Of a stretch of 64,000 nt of DNA, positions 34,471 through 64,000 are shown piece after piece. The stretch covers positions 11,840,670-11,904,669 of the forward strand of contig RPFO01000080.1 of the NCBI GenBank assembly GCA_009746045.1. Direction: 5' to 3'. The stretch's first letter is position 1. The number at the start of each line of letters is the position of its first letter. This DNA is from Mesostigma viride. Lineage: Eukaryota; Streptophyta; Mesostigmatophyceae; Mesostigmatales; Mesostigmataceae. Made by a program: the position numbers and the translations under genes. Below the pieces are notes generated by a model that had not been told where the DNA came from, made no database searches, and saw nothing but the letters and a program-made list of their open reading frames with translations.

Positions 34471-36420
34471 TCAAAAAATAGTGTAACACTCATAACACCC
34501 TCTCCCCATCTTGTTACCTTCCCCGATCTTATTTTCTTTAACTAACTCTGCTTCTGACATTACAAAGCCCTTGGGAAGGTGCTTGTCCACGGCCACGCCA
34601 ACGTAGAGGTTCCCGTCAATTCTATTGCCCCGAAGAATGCTCTTTCGGAACCCAAAGGTATGGCAGTTCACCAGCTCTCCCCGGTTGGGGCAATTAAACC
34701 ACACACCCGACTCCTTGTTGCACTTGATGACATTGTCCACCAGCAGCGAGCTTATCTTGTTGGCTCGGTTGTTCCGGATGCCTCCAGCCAGGTTGTTGCG
34801 GACGGTGCACCCGGACACAATGTGGCCAACCTTATCCAGTGAACACGTTTCTGGGTAGGGATCGCCGTCATTTCCTGGCCAGTCCAATAACACCGCATCC
34901 CGGCCATTTCCCCCAAAGGCGCTGTTGACTACCGCACAGGGCATTAGTGCGGACACAGAGCAGCCGTTAAAAGAATTATCCGAGAAAGTGCAATTGTCAA
35001 CCGTGCAAGGCCCAGTCCAGTTAAGCCACGCCCCGGAATGGCGACAGCTCAATCCATACGACTCCCGGATGTAGATCTCGCACAATAAGTGTGCCTCAAT
35101 ACCATTACCTAGGATGCCACGGACGTGGCAGGAATCCACACACCCCGTGGAGCGGTTGCAGAAGTAAATCCCGGCACTAACCCAATCGTCCTCTTCAGGA
35201 GCGGGCGGCTGCCCCCTCTCGCCAGGCAACACTTCCACACACTTGAGGAATGCGTTTCTGACGCGATCAGCCACAACCACAGCACATTGGCGGGGTGCTC
35301 GCGATGGATCCGCGCTATCCCGCCCATCCCACTCCGCCACCAGGATGGTCATGTGGCCCTCCCCAAGGATTCTGATGTCATCGGCCAAGATCGCCACCGT
35401 GGGCACATTCCTACCTTGATGCCGCCCTTGCCCAGGACCCTGGCTGACTAACGGGCCCCCTGTGTTCTCCAGCGGGCAGTCCAGGCGGCAGCCATGCTTG
35501 CACGCCTTGTGGCTCTTCGCTGGGTCCTTACCCGCCTTGAGGGTGACGCCGCGCACAGACATCACAAACGGGCCGTGGTGGACACCCCACACATGGACGA
35601 TGTCGCCGTCCCTGGCCGCACGGAGCGCAGCTTGCAGGGATGGGCCACCGGGGAAGCATGCCTGGCAGTCCACATAAATGTGAGACGCGGGCGGATCCCG
35701 GTTGTCATCGGCTGTCACAGGTGCAACGGATGCCGTGGCGGGGGGAAGGGAGGGGCACTCCGCATCAACCTGGGAGGGCGCCGCAGAAGGGTCCGGACCA
35801 GGGGTGGTAGGGGCCAGTACTGGGAGGGCACCTTGGAGACCGTCAGCCGGACTGGCCAGCCAGGCCTTTTTCAATGGCTTGCTGGAGGCAGAATGCTCCA
35901 CATCGCCACCATTGGCTCCTTGCTTTTCACCACCGTCAAGGCGTTTGCGGTCCGAAGGAGTAGGGAGGCGTGCGGGAGCTGTGGATGGGCCGGCGGGGGC
36001 TAATTTGGCATCACAGGGCGTGCTAGCTGCTTGAGGAGGTGGGGCGTGCGGGGCAGAAGTAGCCACGTCCTCCGACACAGGTGTCCCAGGTGGCACGCCG
36101 CCCATGGCTCTTGAAGCTAAATTGGGAATAGCGTGGCAGCTGCCGTCGATGGGGATCCCGGTCAACACCAGATGGCCATCCGCGAGCTTCCGGTCGTCAA
36201 GAACGCCGGACAGACCGTTGTCTTCGTAGACCATGGAAAACCATGCGTGGCCGTTCCACCTTTTAACTGATCCTTTCCGTAAACGGTAGACATCCTCAAC
36301 CCCGCCCGGGCCACTGAGCCTGAGCCGTCCCTCCGACAGGTCCATACCGCAGGGGTCATGATCCCGGCCAGTCTCTGATTGGGGGCGGTAGATTACGATC
36401 ACCTCCGATAGGACGCCCAT
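34471..36420 (-). CDS. Right-handed parallel beta-helix protein
   Basis: A long intact frame ending in TGA (34471-34473). The first in-frame ATG is at 36420. The frame stays open upstream to a TTTGCAG acceptor at about 36452, so the true N-terminus may lie on a further exon. The N-terminal ~95 residues look globular. A Pro/Ala-rich linker follows, then from ~240 to the end a pectate-lyase-like solenoid begins YVDCQACFPGGPSLQAALRA and DGDIVHVWGV. PbH1-type coils follow, such as CTVDNCTFSDNSFNGCSVSA, GCTVRNNLAGGIRNNRANKI and LLVDNVIKCNKESGVWFNCP. A Cys/His cluster (HKACKHGCRLDC) lies early in the solenoid. The family includes carbohydrate-active enzymes and FBXO11-like proteins. No catalytic set, signal peptide or F-box is evident, so function is open. 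Confidence 0.75.
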   Translation of the reverse strand: MGVLSEVIVIYRPQSETGRDHDPCGMDLSEGRLRLSGPGGVEDVYRLRKGSVKRWNGHAWFSMVYEDNGLSGVLDDRKLADGHLVLTGIPIDGSCHAIPNLASRAMGGVPPGTPVSEDVATSAPHAPPPQAASTPCDAKLAPAGPSTAPARLPTPSDRKRLDGGEKQGANGGDVEHSASSKPLKKAWLASPADGLQGALPVLAPTTPGPDPSAAPSQVDAECPSLPPATASVAPVTADDNRDPPASHIYVDCQACFPGGPSLQAALRAARDGDIVHVWGVHHGPFVMSVRGVTLKAGKDPAKSHKACKHGCRLDCPLENTGGPLVSQGPGQGRHQGRNVPTVAILADDIRILGEGHMTILVAEWDGRDSADPSRAPRQCAVVVADRVRNAFLKCVEVLPGERGQPPAPEEDDWVSAGIYFCNRSTGCVDSCHVRGILGNGIEAHLLCEIYIRESYGLSCRHSGAWLNWTGPCTVDNCTFSDNSFNGCSVSALMPCAVVNSAFGGNGRDAVLLDWPGNDGDPYPETCSLDKVGHIVSGCTVRNNLAGGIRNNRANKISSLLVDNVIKCNKESGVWFNCPNRGELVNCHTFGFRKSILRGNRIDGNLYVGVAVDKHLPKGFVMSEAELVKENKIGEGNKMGRGCYECYTIF

Positions 36421-36452
36421 TTCTGTGGGCGGCAATGAGCTTGTCTCTGCAA

Positions 36453-37352
36453 AGAGAAGGCCAAGAATTCTGTGGTTATGCTACGTACGGGTCATTGAAC
36501 ACTGCAAGGGGGGCTATCCGGGCGCGCACCCAGCCAAATGCACGTGGCCAGTCGCCTTAAGGCCATACTCCAGTGGCATTTGCGACTCTTCACCTTTTAA
36601 GTAAACAGAAAGCTTCTCATAAGAAACGTCGCACTACCTTTTAACAGTGACTTCATGGCAATAAGGCTGAATGCCAATCAGCACTCCTGATAATAAAGAT
36701 TCTTGCACTCTTACCAGACCACGTGTACATGTAGTGACTAGTGACTACATTGTACTGAGACGTCGAGAGCCAAGGTTGAGGCTCGTCAAGCTGGACCAAA
36801 TTCTGCGGATGACAGCACATAGCGCAGTCGCCACAAATTTACAATTTACGTCCATGGCTGCTGCTAGCGAGTAGCGATGGTACTAGCGATGGTAGGAAAC
36901 TATGCTCCAGCAAGGTTTCAGTGGACGTCGACGTAATTGGCACAGGCTTTAGGCAATAATGGAGGCTTTCATTCAAGAAAACAGCAGTCAGGGATGTATA
37001 CGTGACGGGAAAGGTTTACTTTGATTTGCCAGATCACCTATGGAAACTTAATCGCGAGACCAGGAGGTACGGCCTGCAGAAATTTTGCTCGAATAGATTT
37101 TGCCGCAGACGTGCGTCTTCAACTCTGGTGGTCTGAATAGCGAACGATTGATTGTCTGCATGTTGGCAAGGGTTTTGAAATTAGGTTCTTATTTTCCGGT
37201 ACCTCCAGCTGATAAATGCTTGCAGAAAGACACAACTTTGGGAAATTATGCTGAACCCACGTTTGCCGAGGTGCAGAGCGTGATTGCATTACTTTGATGC
37301 GTTGGTGCCTTGGTTATGGGCACTGACTTCAGCGCCTCGTAAGTTTCTCACC
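36453..37352. other. Intergenic stretch
   Basis: No gene is recognised. This is probably 5' sequence of the minus beta-helix gene on the left and upstream sequence of VPS18 on the right. ORFs are short and without signature. Confidence 0.35.
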
Positions 37353-37445
37353 ATGCTGGACGAGTGGGAGGCCCAAGAGCGAGAGCCCTGGCCTGTCAGG
37401 CAGGGAATGGATTTTGAAAGTGGCGACAAATCCATGGAAGAAGAG
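37353..37445 (+). CDS. VPS18: Candidate 5' coding exon of VPS18 (tentative)
   Basis: ATG at 37353 opens 31 codons (MLDEWEAQEREPWPVRQGMD and so on, acidic), ending GAAGAG before GTTCGT. If spliced to the acceptor at 39345 the phase (0) agrees, giving ...MEEE-LPDLEMSS. The donor is not a strong consensus, and VPS18 could equally start at ATG 39361. The same frame closes with TAA at 37461. Confidence 0.25.
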
Positions 37446-39345
37446 GTTCGTCTCGCATCGTAATGCCCTTGATTGGATGTCGTGACCGTCGCGTCGGCGG
37501 CGTTGATACTAGTCGGATTACATCTAGGTATGCGAAAGGTGGCTCTCTTCTTCAACCCGGCAGAGGTGTGGCAAGCAATGAATCCGGCGGGGGGGGGGGG
37601 GGGGGGGGGGTTATTGAAGCAGCAGCGAGCCATTGCACGCTAGCTTTTTTTGCTCCGGTCGCGAAGCATGGAGTTTTGCCCTACTCCATGGTCTTGCCAA
37701 GTTGTCTGTTATCGTTTGTCATGTCTACCTGGGTCCCCCTGCCCTGGGTTTCCCACCTGAACCGGCCTAGTGTAGGTGTGTGCTGCTTTGCCCTACTGCA
37801 GTACAAGCGAACCGCCCCTCCTACAGCACGGCTGGTCCCCTGATTCCACGTTGTGCCCCCTTGGCCGCGTGTGGGCGCAGTCATAACGTGTCACATTTTA
37901 CGAGTCAGCCCATGCCGCCACCACGTGCGTCACCAACATCATGAAGTGCCGCAAGGCCTGTGGTTGATCCTTTGAGGAATGGTAGAACGTAAATGGGCAT
38001 TTGCGTGGGGGTCTGTGGCTGATGGGATCCATGGCAGGTTGGGCTCACATGACGCAGTCGCATGCTTTAATTACTTACTTAATGGCTAATGGGATGTGAT
38101 CATGCCCATCGAGGCAGATGCTTTCATTAGATCCCTACAGTGCAGTGCGCGCGCTTATATAGGGTAGTGTAGTATGCGTGCATCCGAGTTTTGAGCTCTG
38201 TAAACACAATTCAAGAATGCAGATGTGTTTTGCAAGCTATTTGTGCATATTTAATCTTACATTTTGTATATGGGTAGCTGTTTTCGTCAGATTCACATAC
38301 GCACGCACACACACACACACACTTGTGTGCGCGTGCACACAGCAAACATGCACACACATGCAAACGCTCACGCAGACACGCCTTTTGTATGCCTGTTCAC
38401 TGATGCGTGCGCGCGTGTGTATTTGAAAGGTGGCATGCGACTAGTCTGCATTTCTGAATGAGCAAGGCTCTTGTTTCCCTTGGCCCATGCTCCCTCCGCG
38501 CAAGCCTGCTACCGCTGCATCCTCAGTTCTCATGTGTAATGGGTGTCTCAAGGGGCTCGCACTATGCGGCACGGGGTGTGCCCTGTCTTGTCTATTTATA
38601 CCGTTGGTCTTAGGATTTAGTGTGTTGGTCAAGACAGGGCACATCAAAACTTTTATACACACAAGACATAAAGCCAAGCATCACTTCGTTTGGTTCATTT
38701 TACCACCGCAGCTGCCCGATTTCGTTGCGATGGTTGTCGGTACTGTGGTTATGTACGTGTGTTATAAACCGTGTTATGTACAGTGCTACATACCGTGCTA
38801 TATACCGTGGTTATATGTGTGTGTGGTCGTCGGTACTGTGGTTATGTACATCCTCCTCAAAATTTCAAGAATCTGAAGTATTAGAACTTGAGACTCTGGA
38901 TTCAACCTCTACAAGCAGTAGGAGAATCTAGGAGAAAAGAGTAGATCCGAACCACACTCGTAAGATGGGATAAGAACATGTGCCCTAAGATGGGGTTGGT
39001 TGGACCCCAAGGCCCGATCTTAAACATGGCAAGGGGGGTGTACCATGTCCGTGTCGCTATCTTTCTGAAACCCTCCACCCCAGCCACTGCACCCACATCT
39101 CCAAACCCGCCTCCACCCTTCACACACACAGACGCACACGCCCCTAACTGCCTGACCACAGGTACCTATGCTAACCTTCTACAAATGCTGTACTAAAGGA
39201 TCGTCCCTTTCTCATTGTGCCCCCCCCCGCCCCTCCTCCCCTCCTCCCCTTGCCCCCCTCCCTTCCTCCCCCGCCCCTTCTCCCCCTTCCTCCCTCCCTC
39301 CTCCCCTTTCCCCTGCCCTTCTCCCCCCTCCCCTTGCCCCCGCAG
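37446..39345. other. Upstream or first intron of VPS18: simple repeats
   Basis: Holds a 22-base G run (37589-37610), CA/GT-rich sequence (38298-38420) and TGTTATGTAC/ACCGTGGTTATA repeats (38730-38845). At 38707-38732 GCAG-CTGCCCGATTTCGTT echoes the real acceptor and exon start at 39341 (GCAG-CTGCCGGACCTGGAG). A C-rich pyrimidine tract (39217-39340) precedes that acceptor. Confidence 0.5.
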
Positions 39346-39360
39346 CTGCCGGACCTGGAG

Positions 39361-58647
<19,287 letters not shown>

Positions 58648-59404
58648 ACTCTGCGTCCGGTTAGATTGACCTGGATTGTACTTGTTAGATGTTATGGTGC
58701 ATCTATCAGCAGAGCTAACAGGAATATTATTTTATGTACATTTAAAATTGGTTATGTATTGCACAGTAGTCGATAAAGAATAAAGCTATCCTTGCCTCAA
58801 TATTTTCCAGTACTACTAATTATGTAATTGACACATAGACTGCGTCGATCACATGAGAGTAAGTACTCAGTGGGATGGAAATGGACTGCGATGGGTGTAT
58901 CCTGTACTACTAGAAACATTAAATGCTCATTGATATTGTGCCCATGTCATCACGTCATCACGGATGCAATTTTGAGCATAAAAATGTTGCACGTGTGCAT
59001 TAACATCAGGCCACCAGGATCCAGCCGTGTTCAGCCCGTCTCACGTTGCGCGACTGAACAAGTCTCGTGTGCAGACACGTGTGTAGTACTCCTACACACA
59101 GATCTCGAGTGATTTATCTAGTTCCAAATCCGAAAGGCTTGCATCACTCCCCGGACAGGAGAACTTTTGCGGATGACTGTAGGTGTAAGTTGGCGATGCC
59201 ATGGTAACCGGAGACGTCCGTCCTATACTCAGCGAAAGTTGGTGCGAGAGGTCCCCAGTTCGATTCCGGTCGGATTCATTTGCAGATCGCGTTTTTCCGC
59301 GTTTTCTGCGGCCCGGCACTGAACGCAAATGGTTTTCACCTTTGCGGAGTGCCTGATCAGAATTAACATCAGGCCACCTGTTTACATCATGCATTCAGGG
59401 TTGA
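58648..59404. other. Downstream of VPS18; possible tRNA-like (B-box) motif
   Basis: The VPS18 3' region, with no gene recognised. At ~59251-59275 CCCCAGTTCGATTCCGG resembles a Pol III B-box, but the stem pairs poorly and no full cloverleaf is seen. A decayed tRNA-derived SINE is possible. Confidence 0.35.
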
Positions 59405-59695
59405 AAATCATCAAAAGCTAATTGGGACATATCGTGGTTGCCGGGCAGCCTCCTGGTTTGTCTGTAACATGGAGGCAGATGGTTCGCAAGGATAGATGGC
59501 AAGTAGTGATGAAGGAGACCATCCCCAAGTCTGTGGGGGCTCCGCGTGTGACCAAGTTTGGCATTCATAGCGATTCGGGCCATGGTGCCCACAACCCTGT
59601 AATTTAGGAACTAGATAGCTAGCATCATCCATTCCATCCCATGTTCCCTCCCCACTGAGGACTGATGCTCACGTGACGCAGTCACGCGTATATTA
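59405..59695 (+). mobile_element. LINE 3'-end fragment
   Basis: Plus frame reads GQPPGLSVTWRQMVRKDRWQ and PKSVGAPRVTKFGIHSDSGH, nearly identical to 9835-10050 minus. The UTR ends with GAGGACTGATGCTCACGTGA-CGCAGTCACG and TATATTAATT, so the family 3' end is complete here. Confidence 0.82.
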
Positions 59696-59874
59696 ATTGC
59701 CACCAAATCTTTGATTTTTGCCAATGAGTGCACGCACTGACGTTGTATGAGTAATGTATTCTATTTGTTGGGGCCTCACCCAAATGTGTAGTGGGAAGCT
59801 AGTATAACATGATACTTATAGTGCATTCAGCATTTCAAGGCATGTGGAAAAACCCGGGTAATAAGGTGCTACCT

Positions 59875-60134
59875 CCGACTAGCTATTAAGGTGCTCCATG
59901 GACCTTAGCTGGGAGTTGCCCGAGACTCTGGGTGGTGCAGGTGCCCTAGTGCACCTAAAGCAAGTGTTGTTTACATTCCCACCCTTGCAGGAAGTAGCCT
60001 AGAATGTATTATAGGCCATATGCCCCTTCTCAAGGGCTATGTGCTACAGATACTCCCAACGGAGTTATGTTCCTAATTAATTAATTAATTAATTAATTAA
60101 TTAATTAATTAATTAATTAATTAATTAATTAATG
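59875..60134 (+). repeat. Dispersed repeat family A, copy 3, with long (AATT)n tail
   Basis: Shares GCAGGTGCCCTAGTGCACCT, CCCACCCTTGCAGGAAGTAG and GCCCCTTCTCAAGG with 12400-12530. It ends with the hairpin ACTCC-CAAC-GGAGT and about 70 bp of AATT repeats (60074-60134). Confidence 0.8.
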
Positions 60135-60189
60135 GACCTTCCACAGGAGGCAGACAGTCCATTCAATCCGCCCACAAATTAGATAGCTC

Positions 60190-60425
60190 CGGTGCCTACA
60201 CCTCTTTGCTGCCCCACAGCTATCGGTAGTGCTTATCCATCCGGCTCATTCCAGGCACATCACTTGAGGAACAACTCTCATGCACAAGAAACTGTCATTT
60301 TATCAGCAATCCCCATGCTGTACCAGCCATCACTTGAACGTGGGCACCGCAAAGCGGATCTCCTCGGCCAACTCCAAGATATGTGTGGTTGTGCAACGAC
60401 ATCTTGCTGTCTAACAACTTGGTAA
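60190..60425 (-). pseudogene. Diverged copy of the methyltransferase gene 3' end
   Basis: On minus, a frame ends ELAEEIRFAVPTFK followed by TGA, echoing the real C-terminus AFRFVPTFK at 60489. Flanking blocks are also shared: CACTTGAGGAACAA and AAACTGTCA near 60258-60300, against CACTTGATGAACAA and AAACTGTCA at 60457-60490. It looks like a partial tandem duplication of the gene end. Confidence 0.55.
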
Positions 60426-60488
60426 ACCACACACGTGGGACCACCCCCACCCCTCACTTGATGAACAATCCTCGAGCCTGAAAAACTG

Positions 60489-62477
60489 TCACTTGAACGT
60501 GGGCACGAAGCGGAACGCGTACATGTGTTCCTTGACCAGCTCCGCAGGAATATCTGCCTCCGCTAGAATTATCGGCACCACCACAAACCCCGCCTCCGCC
60601 GCCGTGTCCATCAGCAAGTTGAACACCGCGCCCGCACGCTTCTCGCACACAAAGATGATGCAGGGGCCGTCCAGAGGGTTGCTGGGCCGTGACACCTTGC
60701 CCTTGCTGCCCTCACGCCGGGCCTTGGCGACGCGCCGCTGGATGGATGCGTCCGTGTCGGGGGGCATGACTCGCCCGGGGGTAGGGCCGGGGGGCAAGCT
60801 GCCCTCGGGAATGACTCCAACTTCATCCCTCGCCTCCGCCTCTACCGCCTCGCCACCGTTTGCCCCATCCTCATGCTGCCTGGGCGTGAGCCCACTTGGG
60901 CCACTGTCGTACTGATTACCTTTCGATGCCCGATTCTCGGCCAGTGGGTGTCTACCATCGCCATCGATGAACTCGAGGGCGCTCGCTGCCCCCTCATTAA
61001 CGCTTGCACGCCCCCCCTCAATAATGCTAGCACGTGTCCCCTTCATAATGCTCGCACTTACGACGCTAGCGGCCGCAGCACGCGCCCCCTCCCGTGCTCT
61101 CCGTGCTGCCGCAGCGCCAGCCGCCTCCCCTTGCGGCGCAGCAGCATCGGTAGAAGGGGATGTCACCGGCAATGCCTCGCAGGCGGACGCCTCCCGACTA
61201 GTTACAATCGCCCCCTGCCCACGCCTCATGACATCCGCACCGCTGACATCCGCACCGCTGGCATCCGCGTGACTGGCATCCCTTGCGACCCCCATCTGAC
61301 TTGGATTGTCCGAATGACTTGTAATACTGGCAGCGTGCCTGAGAGTACCACCGCCCGCACCATGCGCATGACTACTACCGCTCGCAACCTCCACACAACT
61401 CATGTTCTCAGACCCCTCCCCATGACCCCCAGCATCTGCCCCCTTGGCCTTGCCCGCACGGACAGTGCCAGATGCCGATGCTCGCCCCGCGCCGTGGGCG
61501 CTGGCCTTTGCTACACCGCCCTGCCCCCCTGCCTTCTTCCTCGTCTCCTGTTCCGCTCCGCTGGCCCGCGCCCTCGCCGCGCTGGCCCGCGCGTACGCCA
61601 GCCGCGAGTGCCAGCATAACGCGACCAGTGTGGACACGAGCGGGCGCACGAGCCGCTCCTCGTACACGCAGTCGGCGACGAGGATGAAGTCGAGGGGGGA
61701 CAGGGAGCGAACCTCCACGGGGAGAACGTCCAGGACATGGGAGGAGGGGGGGAGGGGGTGCCCGGCGCCAGCATTGTCGCTGCCTGCGTGATTGCTGGCG
61801 CCGCACGGATCAGGACGGTTGCCCAGAGAGGGTTGGACGAGGGCTGGGCTAGGGTTGGACAGGGAGGAAGGGACGCCACAGGAGGAAGCAGACCCCAGCG
61901 GAGAGGGGTCGACGGATGACAGGATGGCAGGGGTGTCGGCGACGCTGTCCTCGTCGAAATGGAACCCGACGTCCTTCCACGTCAGCTCCTGGACGATCGC
62001 GCTCTTGCCGGCGCAGTTGGCGTCCACGTTGCGCTGCAGCAGCGGCAGGCACTGGGGCAGCTCGGTGATCACCGCGACGGCGTTGAGCAGGCTGGCGGTG
62101 ATGCCCACCAGGCCCAATCCGCTGCCGAGCTCGACCACTTTGGCGCCGTGCAGCGCGTTGGCCGGCAGCGTCTCCAGGATTTTCGTGAGCACGATGGCGC
62201 CTTCCCACAGCTGGGAGCCGTACTCGGCGTCGTGAGGGCGCTGCTCCAGCGACACGGTGCGCCCGTCGGCCAGCGTGAACTCGATGCGGTCGGCCGTCTG
62301 GATTTCCCAGCGGTCGACGCAGTTGGTTTCCTTGTCCTCGAATTTCTGGCCGTCCGCAAAACCTGAAAGTTTAATGTGAAGCCCTGAGGCTCCCTCCGAC
62401 TTCGAGCCTGCGCATTGCTTCGAGCCTCGAGCTCTGCCTCCCCCATTTTTTCTTTCCCCATATGCTTTCCCTCCCAT
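60489..62477 (-). CDS. METTL21-like (methyltransferase_16) protein methyltransferase
   Basis: A seven-beta-strand SAM-dependent methyltransferase of the family that methylates lysines on chaperones and translation factors. Read from ATG 62477 it has 662 residues. Seen: WEGAIVLTKIL (91-101), the SAM-binding motif VVELGSGLGLVG (114-125), the acidic strand-2 end VITELPQ (136-142), a post-I region with N150, VQELTWKDV, and motif DFILVADCVYEE (263-274), equal to the family 'D.VY'. A low-complexity Ala/Gly/Ser-rich insertion of about 300 residues (~300-600) follows, then the closing strands CIIFVCEKRAGAVFNLLMDT and AGFVVVPIILAE, ending RFVPTFK. Family members are usually 220-300 residues. An acceptor-like ACTTTCAG upstream of residue 40 means a different N-terminus is possible. 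The substrate cannot be told. Confidence 0.85.
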   Translation of the reverse strand: MGGKAYGERKNGGGRARGSKQCAGSKSEGASGLHIKLSGFADGQKFEDKETNCVDRWEIQTADRIEFTLADGRTVSLEQRPHDAEYGSQLWEGAIVLTKILETLPANALHGAKVVELGSGLGLVGITASLLNAVAVITELPQCLPLLQRNVDANCAGKSAIVQELTWKDVGFHFDEDSVADTPAILSSVDPSPLGSASSCGVPSSLSNPSPALVQPSLGNRPDPCGASNHAGSDNAGAGHPLPPSSHVLDVLPVEVRSLSPLDFILVADCVYEERLVRPLVSTLVALCWHSRLAYARASAARARASGAEQETRKKAGGQGGVAKASAHGAGRASASGTVRAGKAKGADAGGHGEGSENMSCVEVASGSSHAHGAGGGTLRHAASITSHSDNPSQMGVARDASHADASGADVSGADVMRRGQGAIVTSREASACEALPVTSPSTDAAAPQGEAAGAAAARRAREGARAAAASVVSASIMKGTRASIIEGGRASVNEGAASALEFIDGDGRHPLAENRASKGNQYDSGPSGLTPRQHEDGANGGEAVEAEARDEVGVIPEGSLPPGPTPGRVMPPDTDASIQRRVAKARREGSKGKVSRPSNPLDGPCIIFVCEKRAGAVFNLLMDTAAEAGFVVVPIILAEADIPAELVKEHMYAFRFVPTFK

Positions 62478-63650
62478 GGCGTGTTTATGGCTGGTAATCA
62501 CTCGATATCATCATACGCGTTGAGGGTTTAACCGCCATAATTAGCGTACTCGGGAAATCTACGGTTGCAACGGGCAAGCGACAACGGGAGGAATTGCTCC
62601 CCGTACAGTGTAGCAAGCACCAGAAGAACCGCCGTCCTCGAGCCTGGACAAACATAGCCATCGTCGTGTTCCCACATGGTCATCCTGCCTTAATATTAGT
62701 TTTGTTGCACTACAGCCGGGAAACGTGAGCTTATGAGCTTATCATGCACGTGCCGCAGGAATTGGCTCGTGGATCCTGGGTGAGTTGTCTCTCTACAGAG
62801 GTATACTTATTTCTGATTTGCTCTTTTGCTGCCGTATGTCACGAGTTCACGGGTATACTTATTTCTTATTTGCTCTTTTGCTGCCGTATGTCACGAGCTC
62901 CTTTGCTTGCAGAAGGTATTTCTTATTCCGGGGCCCAATGGCCGGCGCCGCGCCAGACTCGCCCGCCTTTGGGCTTTGTGTCACACTTTGGGCGTCTTGG
63001 AATTTGGCTTTGGGCGTCTTGGAAGTTGGCTTTGGGCGTTTGCTCTTTTGGCAGATTTCTACACTACACTGGTACTACGTAAAAAAGCACAGACTGGTGC
63101 GGCGTAACATTTTTAAACTTGGTAAAATTACCGCCGCACAGCCAGCCAGAACTGGACAAGGTGATGGCCGCAAGTAGTCGTTGCTGGGCTATCGTATTTG
63201 TAGCATGGGGCGTTTCACCGAGTCTACGGTTAGCATGATGGGGAGGATTCCTAACCTTCATTATGTGGGTTAAGTAGGGGTGCTCATAGTGGCCGGTTTC
63301 CCTCGCTTCCTTGTAAACCAGGCTCTGCGTCAAGATCACAGACGACCGGGTAAGTAGTTGTTCCAGTCTGTTCTAGTTTGTATGACGCCTGCTATTAGGC
63401 GTTCTTGTTATTGTCGTTCATCATCGCCGTGACCGTCGTGGCCAGCAGCGTGCTTTTTTTACATACCGGATGGTGTCGACTTGTTTATTGATAGCGCATT
63501 GGTGAATATCGCTGCATGGAGGAATATCGGCTACAACCCGCGGGAAAGTGCTGGCTCCAATGTTCTTTTTGTATGCAGGATGACGGCACTGCCAAGCCGG
63601 AGACGAATATGACGCTCGTTATAATGCCAGTCATTCAGACCGACTGCGCG
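62478..63650. other. Upstream of the methyltransferase gene: short duplications
   Basis: No gene recognised. A 52-bp tandem duplication (GTATACTTATTTCT...CGTATGTCACGAG) covers 62801-62905. Three units of CTTTGGGCGTCTTGGAAKTTGG lie at 62985-63040. Confidence 0.5.
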
Positions 63651-63651
63651 A

Positions 63652-64000
63652 CTGGTTGTGGGATACACGTTCCTGGTTGTGGGATGTGTTCCTTGTTGTG
63701 GGATACTTGTTCCTGGTTGTGGGATGCACGTTCCTGGTTGTGGGATGCACGTTCCTGGTTGTGGGATGTGTTCCTGGTTGTGGGATACACGTTCCTGGTT
63801 GTGGGATGCACGTTCCTTGTTGTGGGATACTTGTTCCTCGTTGTGGGAAACACGTTCCTGGTTGTAGGATACACGTTCCTGGTTGTGGGAAACACGTTCC
63901 TGGTTGTGGGAAACACGTTCCTGGTTGTAGGAAACACGTTCCTGGTTGTGGGAAACACGTTCCTGGTTGTGGGAAACACGTTCCTGGTTGTGGGATACTT
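63652..64000 (+). repeat. 19-21-bp minisatellite running off the window
   Basis: About 17 units of CACGTTCCTGGTTGTGGGAA or close variants (GGATAC, GGATGTG). The right half is a regular 21-mer, which gives minus-strand FPTTRNV repeats; the left half has 19-20-bp units. It continues past 64000. Confidence 0.95.

Noticed and set aside
59190-59290. tRNA gene
   Set aside because: A TTCGATTC loop is present, but T-stem pairs are poor and no acceptor, D or anticodon arms could be folded around it.
63635-63979. FPTTRNV repeat protein on minus
   Set aside because: A 21-bp minisatellite gives seven-residue periods by arithmetic; the frame breaks where unit length changes.

Overview
The window is nuclear DNA of an intron-rich, repeat-rich eukaryote. 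Genes have GT-AG introns, single protein-coding genes reach 19 kb, and LINE (non-LTR) debris is everywhere. The two recognisable host families (a plant-type nucleotide-sugar transporter and VPS18), the LINE type, and TGTAA motifs just before two apparent 3' ends fit a large-genome green alga. That assignment is an inference and the species is not identifiable by eye.

Layout. 0.9-8.0 kb is a ~7.1 kb array of a 38-bp minisatellite, probably inside an intron of the nucleotide-sugar transporter whose last exon is 8230-8944. 9.1-16 kb is a patchwork of LINE 3' ends, a decayed LINE ORF1 and inverted copies of a dispersed repeat. 17.2-19.2 kb (minus) holds an unrecognised coiled-coil, Q-rich gene with a LINE inserted upstream (19243-20544, 11-bp target duplication). 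20.8-31.0 kb is a 10.2-kb DNA transposon with 32-bp terminal inverted repeats, subterminal arrays of the octamer GTGACACC, two divergently transcribed genes (a DUF7869-like transposase candidate on plus, an unknown multi-exon protein on minus), a perfect 114-bp inverted repeat between them, and two nested insertions. 31.9-34.1 kb holds decayed LINEs. 34.5-36.4 kb (minus) encodes a right-handed parallel beta-helix protein. 39.4-58.6 kb is a complete 14-exon VPS18 gene (HOPS/CORVET subunit); almost every intron carries its own tandem array. 60.5-62.5 kb (minus) encodes a METTL21-like protein methyltransferase. The window ends in another minisatellite.

Two things stand out. First, at about fifteen of the VPS18 exon edges a diverged copy of the edge, usually with its splice-site dinucleotide, lies in the adjoining intron; some edges have two or three copies. 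Second, the 10.2-kb transposon has an En/Spm-like design: its octamer sits in both subterminal regions and in the divergent promoter. One of its exons is split in frame by a 664-bp element whose two ends are each a perfect palindrome; the two halves of the exon read on in the same frame on either side of the element and one copy of its target duplication.
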